This document shows positions 33,922 through 42,758 of a DNA stretch of 64,000 nucleotides, in pieces. How positions within the stretch are numbered: the first letter of the stretch is position 1; every line of letters begins with the position of its first letter. The notes beneath the pieces were generated by a model. That model was not told where the DNA came from. It saw only the letters and a program-made list of their open reading frames with translations, and did not search any database. Made by a program: the position numbers and the translations under genes. Origin of the DNA: Clostridia bacterium (lineage in GTDB: Bacteria; Bacillota; Clostridia; Christensenellales; CAG-1252); NCBI GenBank assembly GCA_017444385.1, contig JAFSWQ010000014.1:149435-213434 (forward strand), given 5' to 3'.

Positions 33922-33951
33922 TTGACACGGGACGGCGTTTGGTGATATTGT
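33922..33951 (+). promoter_or_regulatory. sigma-A-type promoter for asd
   Basis: TTGACA (perfect -35) at 33922-33927, 18 nt, TATTGT at 33946-33951 with an extending TG at 33943-33944. No lysine riboswitch fits in the ~40-nt leader. Confidence 0.65.
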
Positions 33952-33993
33952 AAATATAGGCTCGACCTAAAATTCAACTATTTGGAGTAAAAA

Positions 33994-34992
33994 ATGAAAA
34001 AAATCAACGTAGCAGTAGTCGGCGCGACCGGTATGGTAGGAAACACTTTTTTGAAGGTTCTCGCGGAAAAGAATTTGCCCGTAGAGAATTATTACCTCTT
34101 CGCTTCCAAAAAGAGCGCGGGTAAGACCGTAGAATTTTTGGGAAAAGAGTACACGATCATCGAATTGACCCCCGAAAACATTCAGGGTAAAGATATAAAT
34201 ATCGCTCTCTTCTCGGCGGGCGGCTCTGTAAGCAAGGAATTCGCTCCCCTTTTCGCTAAAATGGGCGCGACCGTAGTAGACAACAGCAGCCAATGGCGTA
34301 TGGATCCCGAAGTGCCTTTGGTAGTACCCGAAGTAAACCCCGAAGACGTTCTCTGGAATAAGGGCATAATCGCAAACCCCAACTGTTCCACCATTCAAGC
34401 CGTGGTCGCTTTGAAACCCTTGCACGACAAGTATAAGATCAAGCGTATCGTTTACAGCACCTATCAAGCCGTATCGGGCGCGGGCGTTCAAGGATATATG
34501 GATCTTAAAGACGGAATAAACGGCGAAGCGCCCAAGAAATTCCCCTACCCCATTTTCGGCAACGTTATCCCTCACATCGACGTTTTCTGCGATAACGGTT
34601 ACACCAAAGAGGAAATGAAGATGGTCAACGAAACGAGAAAGATACTCCACGACGATTCCATCAAGGTAACCGCCACGACGGTAAGAGTCCCCGTTTATTA
34701 CGGACATAGCGAAAGCATCAACGTCGAATTCGAAAAACCCTGCGACAAGCAAGGCATCATAGACGCGCTTACGGGCTTCCCCGGAATAGTTATTGTCGAC
34801 GACGTTCAAAACAACAAGTATCCTATGCCAATCGACGCGGAAGGTACCGACGAAGTTTACGTCGGCAGAATTCGTATCGACGACACCGTAGAGAGCGGTT
34901 GTAACCTCTTCGTCGTTGCGGACAATATAAGAAAAGGCGCGGCTTCCAACGCGGTACAAATCGCCGAGATCCTCGTCAAGAATATGAAATAA
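33994..34992 (+). CDS. asd: aspartate-semialdehyde dehydrogenase
   Basis: 332 residues. NADPH-binding GATGMVGN at 10-17, the catalytic cysteine in NPNCST (C131) and the later HSESINVEF block (active-site His region) identify Asd, which reduces aspartyl phosphate to aspartate semialdehyde for lysine, threonine, methionine, diaminopimelate and the spore solute dipicolinate. GGAG lies 9 nt before the ATG. dapA, the next enzyme toward lysine, is 0.6 kb further on the same strand but has its own promoter. A bidirectional terminator follows. Confidence 0.95.
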   Translation: MKKINVAVVGATGMVGNTFLKVLAEKNLPVENYYLFASKKSAGKTVEFLGKEYTIIELTPENIQGKDINIALFSAGGSVSKEFAPLFAKMGATVVDNSSQWRMDPEVPLVVPEVNPEDVLWNKGIIANPNCSTIQAVVALKPLHDKYKIKRIVYSTYQAVSGAGVQGYMDLKDGINGEAPKKFPYPIFGNVIPHIDVFCDNGYTKEEMKMVNETRKILHDDSIKVTATTVRVPVYYGHSESINVEFEKPCDKQGIIDALTGFPGIVIVDDVQNNKYPMPIDAEGTDEVYVGRIRIDDTVESGCNLFVVADNIRKGAASNAVQIAEILVKNMK

Positions 34993-35013
34993 TCCATAAC
35001 CAAACGTTAAAAG

Positions 35014-35043
35014 CGGGCTTTTCTCAAAGCCCGATTTTCTTTA
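35014..35043. terminator. terminator between asd and the dCMP deaminase gene
   Basis: Perfect 8-bp stem (35014-35021 / 35026-35033) with a TCTC loop, followed on the plus strand by ATTTTCTTT; a shorter T run on the minus strand allows bidirectional use. Confidence 0.85.
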
Positions 35044-35077
35044 TGTAATTCGTATTCTAAAAATATCCTTTTTACGA

Positions 35078-35530
35078 TTATTCCTCGTAGTATTTTTGTA
35101 CGTTTATGCCCGCTTCTTTGAACATTTCCAACGAGAAATCGTCGGGATAACCCTCTTTGAATACGACGCGTTTTATACCAGAATTGATTATCATTTTAGC
35201 GCAAATCGAGCAAGGTTGATGGGTACAATACAAGGTCGCGCCTTCTACCGAAACGCCCATCTTTGCCGCTTGGATTATGGCGTTTTGCTCGGCGTGTATA
35301 GCGTAACAGATCTCGTGACGAGTACCCGAAGGGATACCTAATTTCACTCTCAAACATTCGCCTCTTTCTTTACAGCTCTTTATACCCGCGCCCGCGCCGT
35401 TGTAGCCGGTCGTTAGTATGCGCTTATCTCTCGTAATGACCGCGCCCACTTGTCTATCGGTCTTATAACAACTGCTCCAAGTGGAAACGAATATCGTCAT
35501 ATCCATAAATCTTTTATCCCATTTATCCAT
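35078..35530 (-). CDS. dCMP deaminase (ComEB-like)
   Basis: 150 residues from the ATG at 35528-35530, chosen for the AAGGAG site before it. Zinc-dependent cytidine-deaminase fold: HAE at 79-81 (His ligand and catalytic Glu) and PCSIC at 106-110 (two Cys ligands). It deaminates dCMP to dUMP, feeding thymidylate synthesis. The N-terminal WDKRFMDMTIFVSTWSSCYK resembles the ComEB group. Possibly cooperates with upp and other nucleotide genes elsewhere in the window, but it is monocistronic here. Confidence 0.92.
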   Translation of the reverse strand: MDKWDKRFMDMTIFVSTWSSCYKTDRQVGAVITRDKRILTTGYNGAGAGIKSCKERGECLRVKLGIPSGTRHEICYAIHAEQNAIIQAAKMGVSVEGATLYCTHQPCSICAKMIINSGIKRVVFKEGYPDDFSLEMFKEAGINVQKYYEE

Positions 35531-35599
35531 AGTTTGTCTCCTTGCTTTTTTAGTGATTATAACATTTATTTTCGTTTTATGCAACAACTGAAACGAAAT

Positions 35600-35630
35600 T
35601 CGACATTTTAGCGGTTTTTTCGAATATAAT
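35600..35630 (+). promoter_or_regulatory. promoter giving a leaderless dapA mRNA
   Basis: TCGACA at 35600-35605, 19 nt, TATAAT at 35625-35630. Only 5 nt separate the -10 from the dapA ATG, and no ribosome site exists. Confidence 0.6.
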
Positions 35631-35635
35631 GTAAT

Positions 35636-36496
35636 ATGGATATATTTACGGGCGTTGGGGTGGCTATGATAACCCCTTTCAAAAACGGCGAGGTGGATAG
35701 CGACGCATTCGCCTCTCTTGCGAGCGAATTAATCGACCGCGACGTAGACGCGTTGATAGTGGGCGGTTCAACGGGCGAACCTCACTCTTTGACCGACGAA
35801 GAAAAGGCTATGCTCGTTCGGCTTGCGGTAAAAGTCGCGAAAGGCAGAGTTCCGGTAATAGCGGGGGTAAACCAAGCCTGCACCGTGGAAGCGGTAAGGG
35901 AAAGCCGCGTGTTTTTGGAAGCGGGCGCGGACGCTTTACTCGTTCTTACGCCTTACTGCGCGAAGTGTACAAGCGAAGGGTGTTATCTACATTACAAGGC
36001 GGTAAAAGAAACGGGGCTACCCGTTATCGCTTACAACGTGCCCTCGAGGACGGGTTACGATTTGCCCGCAAGCGTTTTGAAAAGACTCGCGGACGAGAAT
36101 ATCATAACGGGCGTAAAACAAGCCTCGCCCGTGATACGCTCGGCAATGGAATACGTAAACGCGTTGAACGGAAAAGCGTTGTACTCGGGCGAAGACGACC
36201 TAACTTTCACCTTTCGTTCGTTGGGCGGGGTTGGCGTGATAAGCGTAGCCGCTCTCGTCATTCCCGAAGCGATCAAAGCTTTGTTCCTTTTAGACGAAAA
36301 GAACGCGGCTAAACTTCAACTCGAATTGAACGGCTTTATTAACGCGCTATTTTCGGAAATTAACCCCGTACCCGTAAAGTTTATGCTTTCTCGATTAAGA
36401 AAATGCGAAAACAGTTTAAGACTACCGCTCACGCCTTTATCGAAAGAAAACGAGGAGCGCTTACTCTTCCACGCCGAAAAGATCGGTTTGATTTAG
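35636..36496 (+). CDS. dapA: 4-hydroxy-tetrahydrodipicolinate synthase
   Basis: 286 residues, a TIM-barrel aldolase. GGSTGEP at 43-49, the tyrosine in AYNVPSRTG (Y133) and the Schiff-base lysine in GVKQA (K161) are in place. It condenses pyruvate with aspartate semialdehyde, the first committed step to lysine, diaminopimelate and dipicolinic acid of spores. The ATG is 5 nt after a TATAAT box with no ribosome site, so the transcript is predicted to be leaderless. A weak terminator follows. It is close to asd, which supplies its substrate. Confidence 0.94.
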   Translation: MDIFTGVGVAMITPFKNGEVDSDAFASLASELIDRDVDALIVGGSTGEPHSLTDEEKAMLVRLAVKVAKGRVPVIAGVNQACTVEAVRESRVFLEAGADALLVLTPYCAKCTSEGCYLHYKAVKETGLPVIAYNVPSRTGYDLPASVLKRLADENIITGVKQASPVIRSAMEYVNALNGKALYSGEDDLTFTFRSLGGVGVISVAALVIPEAIKALFLLDEKNAAKLQLELNGFINALFSEINPVPVKFMLSRLRKCENSLRLPLTPLSKENEERLLFHAEKIGLI

Positions 36497-36513
36497 AATA
36501 GAAATAATCGCCG

Positions 36514-36540
36514 AAAAGTCCTTCTATTCGACTTTTTTCT
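36514..36540 (+). terminator. terminator after dapA
   Basis: 7-bp stem AAAAGTC / GACTTTT (36514-36520, 36530-36536), 9-nt loop, then a T run. Confidence 0.55.
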
Positions 36541-36567
36541 CATAATCTGAAAATAATCCGCGAAATA

Positions 36568-36576
36568 TGTTATAAT
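36568..36576 (+). promoter_or_regulatory. extended -10 promoter for lipoprotein gene
   Basis: TGtTATAAT at 36568-36576; the -35 region is weak. The leader to the ATG at 36627 is about 44 nt and carries GGGTGG. Confidence 0.55.
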
Positions 36577-36626
36577 ATATACGACGGACGAGTTTCTCTC
36601 GACCGAGTTCATATTGCGGGTGGATT

Positions 36627-37136
36627 ATGAAAAGAACGGTTTCTATTATTATGATAGCCTTGATAGCTTTTACGGCGACGCTTTCCGTAGGTTGCGGCGG
36701 AAGCGTAGTGCCTTGCGCTTGGGTGGAATTCAAAAGCGATCTTTTGGTTGTGTACACCTCTAATATGTACGCCTCTGGCGGCGAGCATATTTATTTATAC
36801 GAAAGCGAGGAACTCGCGCAAAACGATAAATACCATACCGAGCAAAGTTTATCGGTGACGTTTTACCCGCGTATTCTCGGCGCGGACACGGTGGACGGAA
36901 GAAAAACCACGATAGTTGATATTTCAAAGTATTCTGATATGACGGTTTACGTTTATAAAGATAAAACGCTCTATTCGCCGGAAAAGTCGATATACTTGAA
37001 CGGTTCGAAACTTACGCCTACAAACGTAAACGACCTCGATCTTATTTACGCTTTGCACTTTGAAGACGTACCGCTCGAGCGGGGCAACCCCAACGGAAGC
37101 ATAAACGGCAAAGTCAACGTGATAGAGTACAAGTAA
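36627..37136 (+). CDS. hypothetical lipoprotein
   Basis: 169 residues. A lipoprotein signal with lipobox LSVGC (cysteine near residue 23) means it is anchored outside the membrane. The mature part is beta-rich, with many Tyr, Thr and Asp residues (LLVVYTSNMYASGGEHIYLY, TVYVYKDKTLYS), suggesting a small beta-sandwich; no family is recognised. It has its own promoter and ends at a large palindromic terminator element, so it is monocistronic. Confidence 0.78.
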   Translation: MKRTVSIIMIALIAFTATLSVGCGGSVVPCAWVEFKSDLLVVYTSNMYASGGEHIYLYESEELAQNDKYHTEQSLSVTFYPRILGADTVDGRKTTIVDISKYSDMTVYVYKDKTLYSPEKSIYLNGSKLTPTNVNDLDLIYALHFEDVPLERGNPNGSINGKVNVIEYK

Positions 37137-37152
37137 AATTGCTAAATGATAT

Positions 37153-37278
37153 AAAAAACGGGCTGTGAAAAGCGTAATTATCCCAATATAGGGGATCCTT
37201 CGACTTCGTTCAGGAAGACCTGATTGTACCTTTATCGAAGAATCCCATATATTAGATAACTAGTCACAGCCCTTTTTT
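37153..37278. repeat. nested palindromic terminator element, copy A
   Basis: Outer arms GGGCTGTGA (37160-37168) and its complement (37264-37272) with a T run on the plus strand and an A run on the other side make a bidirectional terminator. Inside, 37187-37203 pairs with 37235-37251 over 15 of 17 positions, and a TCAGG/CCTGA hairpin lies in the centre. It contains the core GGATCCTTCGACTTCG, related to copies B and C. It sits between convergent transcription units. Confidence 0.75.
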
Positions 37279-37281
37279 CGG

Positions 37282-38088
37282 CTAACTGCAGAAACCGTAT
37301 TTCTTGTTTACTATTCTCTCTATTATTGCGACGATGGCATACATTCCGCCCGATAGAACGCAAAGTATAAACGTCGAACACATAACGAGACTTAAATTAA
37401 ACACCTGTCCGCCGTAAACGATGAGGTAGCCGAGCCCCGCTTTGGAAACGAGGTACTCTCCCATTATCGTCCCTACCCAAGTCAAACCGACGTTTATTTT
37501 CAAACAGTTTATCATATTCGGGACGTTCGCGGGCAAGACGAGTTTTAATAGAACCTGTAATTTGTTCGCCCGGAAAGTCTTCATAAGAAGTATCTTATCG
37601 GGATCGACCGACACGAAGCCTTGTAAGGTGTTTATTACCGTTATAATGAGCGATATAAGCAACGCCATTACGACTATCGCGCCGGTACCCGCGCCTACCC
37701 ATATTATGATAATCGGCCCTAACGCTATTTTGGGCAAGGAATTCAACACGACGAGGTAGGGTTCGGATATCCGTCTCGCTAAACCGCTAAACCAAAGCGC
37801 TATCGCTATAAGCGTGCCGCCTACGGTCGCCAAAGCGAAACTCAACACCGCTTCGTATAAGGTCACGCCAATATGTTTCCAAACGCTCGTAGAGATGGTT
37901 TTGAAAGTGGCGAGCATTTTAGAAGGGCTTGAGGTTATGAAAGAATCGATCGTTTCCGTCCTCGCAAGTATTTCCCATAGGAACAAAAACGCTACGAGAA
38001 TTCCTATTTGTATTATTCTAACCGCCGCGTCGGTACGGCGTTCTCGTCTTAAAAACTTGACGTGTTCGGGGCTGCCGCTAATTTTCAT
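37282..38088 (-). CDS. ABC transporter permease, SsuC/TauC type
   Basis: 268 residues, six membrane helices. The cytoplasmic loop with MKTFRANKLQVLLKLVLPANVPN and GLTWVGTIMGEYL is the EAA-type coupling motif of the sulfonate/nitrate/taurine and thiamine-precursor import family. It overlaps the ATPase gene by 11 nt and belongs with the ATPase and binding protein upstream. The substrate is unclear (see the binding protein). It ends at palindromic element A. Confidence 0.92.
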   Translation of the reverse strand: MKISGSPEHVKFLRRERRTDAAVRIIQIGILVAFLFLWEILARTETIDSFITSSPSKMLATFKTISTSVWKHIGVTLYEAVLSFALATVGGTLIAIALWFSGLARRISEPYLVVLNSLPKIALGPIIIIWVGAGTGAIVVMALLISLIITVINTLQGFVSVDPDKILLMKTFRANKLQVLLKLVLPANVPNMINCLKINVGLTWVGTIMGEYLVSKAGLGYLIVYGGQVFNLSLVMCSTFILCVLSGGMYAIVAIIERIVNKKYGFCS

Positions 38089-38833
38089 AGGTCAACTCCT
38101 TCCACACCTCGGCGAAAGCGGAGGAAAAGTTTTCGTCTTCCCTCTTTTCCAACGAAGTACCGCCCGAAAGCTTCGTGTCGTGAATGGATTTCACCTTAGC
38201 CGGACGAGAGGTCAAAACCGCCACTCTGTCGCAAAGCGCTATAGCTTCGGATATGTCGTGCGTAACGAGTACGGCAGTGAGTTTTTCTTCTTTTATTATC
38301 CGTCGCACGTCCTCCCCGACCGATAACCTCGTTTGAAAGTCAAGAGCTGAAAATGGTTCGTCAAGAAGTATAATACGCGGTTCGAGAACGAGAGTGCGTA
38401 TGAGCGCGACGCGTTGACGCATACCGCCCGACAACTCGTTCGGGAATCTATCCGCAAAGTCGGAAAGACCGTATTTATTAAGTAGCAAGTCGGCGTATTC
38501 TTCGTCTTTCGCCGTAACTTTGCCTTTCAGTTCGAGCCCCAACAATACGTTTTTCTTAACCGTACGCCAATTAAAAAGTTGATCTCTTTGAAGCATATAG
38601 CCTACGTTCGCCGTTTTTAGCGTTTGCCCGTCGAGAGTTATATCCCCCGAAGTCGGCGTAAGTATTCCGTCCAAAAGTGATAAAAGCGTGGTCTTACCCG
38701 CGCCCGAAGGTCCTACGACACCGAGGAATTCGCCCTCGTAAACCGTGAGATCGAAATCCTCGATAGCCGTAGTTTCCCCCTTGCGGCTGTGGTAAGTAAG
38801 CCCCACTTTTTTCATTTGTAAGATCTCTTTCAT
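38078..38833 (-). CDS. ABC transporter ATPase, SsuB/TauB type
   Basis: 251 residues. Walker A GPSGAGKTT, Q-loop LQRDQLF, signature ELSGGMRQRVALIRTL, Walker B IILLDEPFSALD and the H-loop VTHDISEAIAL are all intact, so it should be active. The AISEA-like end of the H-loop is typical of the SsuB/TauB/NrtD group. It energises the permease and binding protein genes on either side, overlapping the permease by 11 nt and starting 1 nt after the binding-protein gene. Confidence 0.94.
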   Translation of the reverse strand: MKEILQMKKVGLTYHSRKGETTAIEDFDLTVYEGEFLGVVGPSGAGKTTLLSLLDGILTPTSGDITLDGQTLKTANVGYMLQRDQLFNWRTVKKNVLLGLELKGKVTAKDEEYADLLLNKYGLSDFADRFPNELSGGMRQRVALIRTLVLEPRIILLDEPFSALDFQTRLSVGEDVRRIIKEEKLTAVLVTHDISEAIALCDRVAVLTSRPAKVKSIHDTKLSGGTSLEKREDENFSSAFAEVWKELTYEN

Positions 38834-38834
38834 T

Positions 38835-39821
38835 TTATTCGAGGAAGTTCGATACGACTATCTTTTCGTACGGCACTTTGTCTTTATATACGCCCGCCGA
38901 AATAATGACGTCCTGCATTCTGTCGAAGTCCTCTTTTTTGAGGGATAGTTCGCTGACGTACGCGCCTATATCTCTATAATTTTTAACGGCTCGCGCGAGC
39001 ATTTCCTTGCTCGTTCCCTCGAAAGAAGGCGCTATCGCCTCGGCTATCTTCTCGGGGGTTTGGGTTTGAACGTAATCAACGCCCTTCTTCAACGCCTTGC
39101 AAAATCCTTTTACTGTGTCTTCGTTATCCTTTAAGTAATCCGCGGTAGCCATAAACGCGGTGTATGGTATATTGCCGCTTGCAGGCCCCACCGCCGAAAG
39201 TATATAACCCTTACCCGCCTTTTCGAACGTGGACGCGGAAGGCTCGAACATCGTACAATAGTCGCCCGTACCGCCTTCGAAAGCCGCGGTTATTAGGTCG
39301 AATTGGATATCGTAATTAATGATTACGTCGGTTCCTATGCTGTAACCGTATCTCTTCAACGCGTATTCCAAACTCATAGCGGGCATACCGCCGCGGCGAC
39401 CGCCAATTATCTCTTTACCTTTGAATGAGGTCGACCAATCGAAATCCTCATGTTCTCGACCGATTACGAAAGAGCCGTCCATTTGAGTCAACTGCGCGAA
39501 CACTTTGGGATAGTCTTTTCTGCCCTCGTTATAAACGTAGACCGCCGCTTCGGGTCCGCAAAAACCGATATCCGCTTGCCCCGACAATACAGCGGTCATG
39601 GTCTTATCCGCCCCGCCGCCGTTGGTCAATTCTACGGTTATCCCCTCTTCTTCGAAATAGCCGAGGTTGATAGCCGCGTATAAAGGCGCGTAGAATACCG
39701 AATGCGTGACTTCGTTGAGTCTTACCACGCCTTTCTTCTGTTTATTGCACCCCGCGAACGCGAAGCAACTTAAACTTACTATCAATATTAAAACGCAAAT
39801 AATTGCAATGATTTTCTTCAT
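38835..39821 (-). CDS. ABC transporter substrate-binding lipoprotein, SsuA/NMT1 type
   Basis: 328 residues. The lipoprotein signal ends at CFAFAGC (cysteine near 24). The mature part has the family start LNEVTHSVFYAPLYAAINLGYF (quoted only as its first part; residues 36-57) and the GGGADKTMTAVLSGQADIGF block of the NMT1/THI5/SsuA family. Candidate ligands are sulfonates, nitrate, taurine or a thiamine precursor. No TPP riboswitch is upstream, which weakens the thiamine option, and no sulfonate monooxygenase genes are nearby. AAGGAG precedes the ATG and a TATAAT at 39845-39850 is the likely -10. First gene of a three-gene operon. Confidence 0.9.
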   Translation of the reverse strand: MKKIIAIICVLILIVSLSCFAFAGCNKQKKGVVRLNEVTHSVFYAPLYAAINLGYFEEEGITVELTNGGGADKTMTAVLSGQADIGFCGPEAAVYVYNEGRKDYPKVFAQLTQMDGSFVIGREHEDFDWSTSFKGKEIIGGRRGGMPAMSLEYALKRYGYSIGTDVIINYDIQFDLITAAFEGGTGDYCTMFEPSASTFEKAGKGYILSAVGPASGNIPYTAFMATADYLKDNEDTVKGFCKALKKGVDYVQTQTPEKIAEAIAPSFEGTSKEMLARAVKNYRDIGAYVSELSLKKEDFDRMQDVIISAGVYKDKVPYEKIVVSNFLE

Positions 39822-39900
39822 TATAATCTCCTTTTCGGTATTACATTATACGATAAAGACTATTCAAAGGTGATTTTTCCGCTCTACGCTTTTTATTCGC

Positions 39901-39929
39901 TTTACATTTGGAAAAGTATTGTATATAAT
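39901..39929 (+). promoter_or_regulatory. sigma-A-type promoter for valS
   Basis: TTTACA at 39901-39906, 17 nt, TATAAT at 39924-39929. The leader of about 68 nt is too short for a T-box. Confidence 0.7.
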
Positions 39930-40003
39930 ATCATTATTCGTTTTTATCCGCGCGTAGCGTAGAGAAACACGATAAATCCAAACGATAATCAAGGAAAAAC
40001 GAT

Positions 40004-42628
40004 ATGAAAATGGACAAAACCTATCAACCAAACGCCTTTGAAACCCAAATATATGAATTTTGGGAAAATAATAAGTATTTTCACGCCGAACCCGACGAGA
40101 ATAAAACGCCATTCACGGTAGTTATTCCCCCGCCAAATATCACGGGGCAATTACATATGGGGCACGCTCTTAACAACACTTTACAAGATATCCTCGTCCG
40201 TTTCAAACGTATGCAGGGTTATTGCACGTTGTGGCTTCCCGGCACCGACCACGCGAGTATCGCTACCGAAGTCAAGATCGTCAACGCCATGCGCGAAGAA
40301 GGTCTTAGCAAAGAAGAAGTCGGTAGAGAGGGTTTCTTGGAACGCGCTTGGGCTTGGAAAGACAAGTACGGCGGCAGAATAGTCAAGCAGTTGAGACGCT
40401 TGGGTAGTTCCTGCGACTGGGATAGAGAGGCTTTCACTATGGACGAGAGTTTGAACAAAGCCGTCCGTAAAGTGTTCGTCAACCTCTACAATAAAGGTCT
40501 TATTTACAGAGGTAATCGTATCGTAAACTGGTGTACCTGCTGTAAAACCGCCATCTCGGACGCGGAAGTCGAATACGAAGAGCAAAAATCCTTCCTTTGG
40601 CATATAGCCTATCCGTTCAAAGACGGTTCGGGTAGCGTCGTGGTAGCGACCACTCGTCCCGAAACCATGCTCGGCGATACAGCGGTTGCGGTAAATCCAA
40701 AAGACCCTCGCTATTCGGCGCAAGTGGGTAAGACTTTGATATTACCAATCGTAAACAGAGAGATACCTCTCCTTCCCGACGACTACGTAGAATCAGATTT
40801 CGGTACCGGTGCGGTCAAGATCACCCCCGCTCACGATCCCAACGACTACGAAGTAGGTCTTCGCCACGATCTCGAACAAATCCGCATATTCAACGACGAC
40901 GGCACCGTGGTAGAGGGCTACGGCAAGTATTCGGGCAAGGATAGATTCGAAGTCCGTAAGATGCTCGAAGAAGACCTTAAAGAACAAGGCTTCCTCGTAA
41001 AAAAAGAAGAATATACGCACAACGTCGGCGTTTGCTATCGTTGTCATACCACCATCGAAACCATTTTGGGAAGAAACCAACAATGGTTCGTTAAGATGGA
41101 GCCTTTGGCTAAACCCGCTATCGAGGCAGTCAAAAAGAAAGAAACCAATTTCGTTCCCAATCGTTATTCGGCTATTTACTACCACTGGATGAACAACATT
41201 AAGGACTGGTGTATAAGCCGTCAACTTTGGTGGGGGCATCGCATTCCCGCTTATTACTGCGCAGATTGCGGCGAAGTTATAGTCGCCGAAGAAAAGCCCT
41301 GCTCTTGCCCCAAGTGTAACGGCAAGAACCTCACCCAAGACGAAGACGTTTTGGATACTTGGTTCTCATCCGCTTTGTGGCCTTTCTCAACGTTGGGCTG
41401 GCCCGAAAAGACCAAAGACCTCGACTATTTCTATCCCACGAGCGTACTTATCACCGCTTACGACATTATCTTCTTCTGGGTTGCCCGTATGATATTCTCG
41501 GGTATCGAACATATGGGCAAAGCGCCTTTCAAAGACGTTTTGATACACGGTTTGGTGCGCGACGCTCAAGGTAGAAAGATGAGCAAATCTTTGGGCAACG
41601 GCATAGATCCTTTGGAAATCATCGACAACTACGGCGCGGATTCTTTGCGTTTCGCTTTGGCTAACGGTATCGCCCCCGGCGGCGACACGAGATTTTCTCA
41701 AAGCAAGGTGGAAAGCAATAGAAACTTTATCAACAAAGTTTGGAACGCTTCCCGCTTCGTTTTGATGAACGTCGAGGGTTTTGAACTCGGCGATATAGAG
41801 ACCTGCAAAAAGACTTTTGCGGATAAATGGATATTGAACCGCTTGAACAAAGTCACGAGAGAAGTTACGCGCAATCTCGAAAAGTACGAGATAGGTATCG
41901 CGGGCGGAAAACTCTACGACTTCGTTTGGGGCGAATTCTGCGATTGGTATATCGAACTCGTTAAACCCGTTTTGTACGGATCCGACGAGCAAGCGAAGAA
42001 AGACACCCTTACCGTACTCGTCTACGTTTTGGGCGAGACGCTCAAACTACTTCATCCTTATATTCCTTTTGTTACCGAAAAGATCTATCAAGACCTTCCC
42101 AACCACGCAGAGACGATAATGCTCGAAAAGTGGCCTACCGCCAAGAAGAAATTCGCTTACTACAAAGAAGCGAGAGAATTCGAAGGCATAATGGAAGTAG
42201 TTAAGAGTTTGAGAAACGTAAGAGCGGAAGTGGGGCTTATCCCCTCGAAGAAGATAGACATCTTCTTCGTAACCGATCAAGCCAAACTCATCACGAAGTG
42301 TTCGGATTACATAAAGAAACTCGCGGGAGTCCAAAACATAGTCTTCACCGACGAAGCGCCCGAGAAGTCTCAAACCATCATAACTTCCATCGGTTCGGTT
42401 TACGTACCTATGGGCGAGCTTATCGACGTTGAGAAAGAGCTCGCTCGTTTGAACGGCGAAAGAGAGAAACTTCTCAAAGAGATTCAAAGAAGCGAAGGTA
42501 TGCTTTCTAACGAAGGTTTCGTTGCGAGAGCGCCCGCTGCGCTCGTTGAAAAGGAACGCGAAAAACTCGCATTAAACAGCGATAAACTCGCCAAGATAGA
42601 CGAACGCGTCGCTTCCTTGAAGGAGTAG
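40004..42628 (+). CDS. valS: valyl-tRNA synthetase
   Basis: 874 residues, a complete class I synthetase. The HIGH motif appears as HMGH at 51-54 after PPNITGQL; the editing domain has TTRPETMLGDTAVAV; the KMSKS loop is GRKMSKSLGNG; an anticodon-binding domain and the valine-enzyme C-terminal coiled coil (ELARLNGEREKLLKEIQR) follow. A zinc-type cluster (CADCGEVIV, CSCPKCNGKN) is inserted near 410-430. It charges tRNA-Val and edits threonine. AAGGA lies about 9 nt before the ATG. A strong terminator follows. Confidence 0.96.
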   Translation: MKMDKTYQPNAFETQIYEFWENNKYFHAEPDENKTPFTVVIPPPNITGQLHMGHALNNTLQDILVRFKRMQGYCTLWLPGTDHASIATEVKIVNAMREEGLSKEEVGREGFLERAWAWKDKYGGRIVKQLRRLGSSCDWDREAFTMDESLNKAVRKVFVNLYNKGLIYRGNRIVNWCTCCKTAISDAEVEYEEQKSFLWHIAYPFKDGSGSVVVATTRPETMLGDTAVAVNPKDPRYSAQVGKTLILPIVNREIPLLPDDYVESDFGTGAVKITPAHDPNDYEVGLRHDLEQIRIFNDDGTVVEGYGKYSGKDRFEVRKMLEEDLKEQGFLVKKEEYTHNVGVCYRCHTTIETILGRNQQWFVKMEPLAKPAIEAVKKKETNFVPNRYSAIYYHWMNNIKDWCISRQLWWGHRIPAYYCADCGEVIVAEEKPCSCPKCNGKNLTQDEDVLDTWFSSALWPFSTLGWPEKTKDLDYFYPTSVLITAYDIIFFWVARMIFSGIEHMGKAPFKDVLIHGLVRDAQGRKMSKSLGNGIDPLEIIDNYGADSLRFALANGIAPGGDTRFSQSKVESNRNFINKVWNASRFVLMNVEGFELGDIETCKKTFADKWILNRLNKVTREVTRNLEKYEIGIAGGKLYDFVWGEFCDWYIELVKPVLYGSDEQAKKDTLTVLVYVLGETLKLLHPYIPFVTEKIYQDLPNHAETIMLEKWPTAKKKFAYYKEAREFEGIMEVVKSLRNVRAEVGLIPSKKIDIFFVTDQAKLITKCSDYIKKLAGVQNIVFTDEAPEKSQTIITSIGSVYVPMGELIDVEKELARLNGEREKLLKEIQRSEGMLSNEGFVARAPAALVEKEREKLALNSDKLAKIDERVASLKE

Positions 42629-42696
42629 ATCAAATATAGAAACTTTGTACAATCAGGCATTTGCTTATAGTTATCGCGCTTTTTCGCTTAAAACAT

Positions 42697-42730
42697 AGGG
42701 GCTGTTTGAAATTCAAACAGCCCCTTTTAT
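42697..42730 (+). terminator. strong terminator after valS with GGGCTGT seed
   Basis: Near-perfect palindrome: arms 42698-42710 and 42112-type partner 42712-42724 pair over 13 bp with a minimal loop, followed by TTTTAT. The arm GGGGCTGTTTGAA shares the seed of the palindromic elements. It may also serve the convergent gene. Confidence 0.88.
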
Positions 42731-42758
42731 CATAAATAACATAATCTTTTACGACTAA

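Noticed and set aside
33844..33993. Lysine riboswitch before asd
   Set aside because: The leader after the TTGACA promoter is about 40 nt, far shorter than the L-box.
33967..34959. 330-residue minus-strand ORF opposite asd
   Set aside because: Same reason: asd is certain and the antisense product resembles no protein family.
39822..39900. TPP riboswitch before the SsuABC-type transporter
   Set aside because: No CUGAGA-type or ACCUGA-type elements and too little space; thiamine-precursor transport therefore lacks support.
39930..40003. T-box leader before valS
   Set aside because: Only about 68 nt lie between the predicted start and the ATG; no T-box sequence or antiterminator is present.
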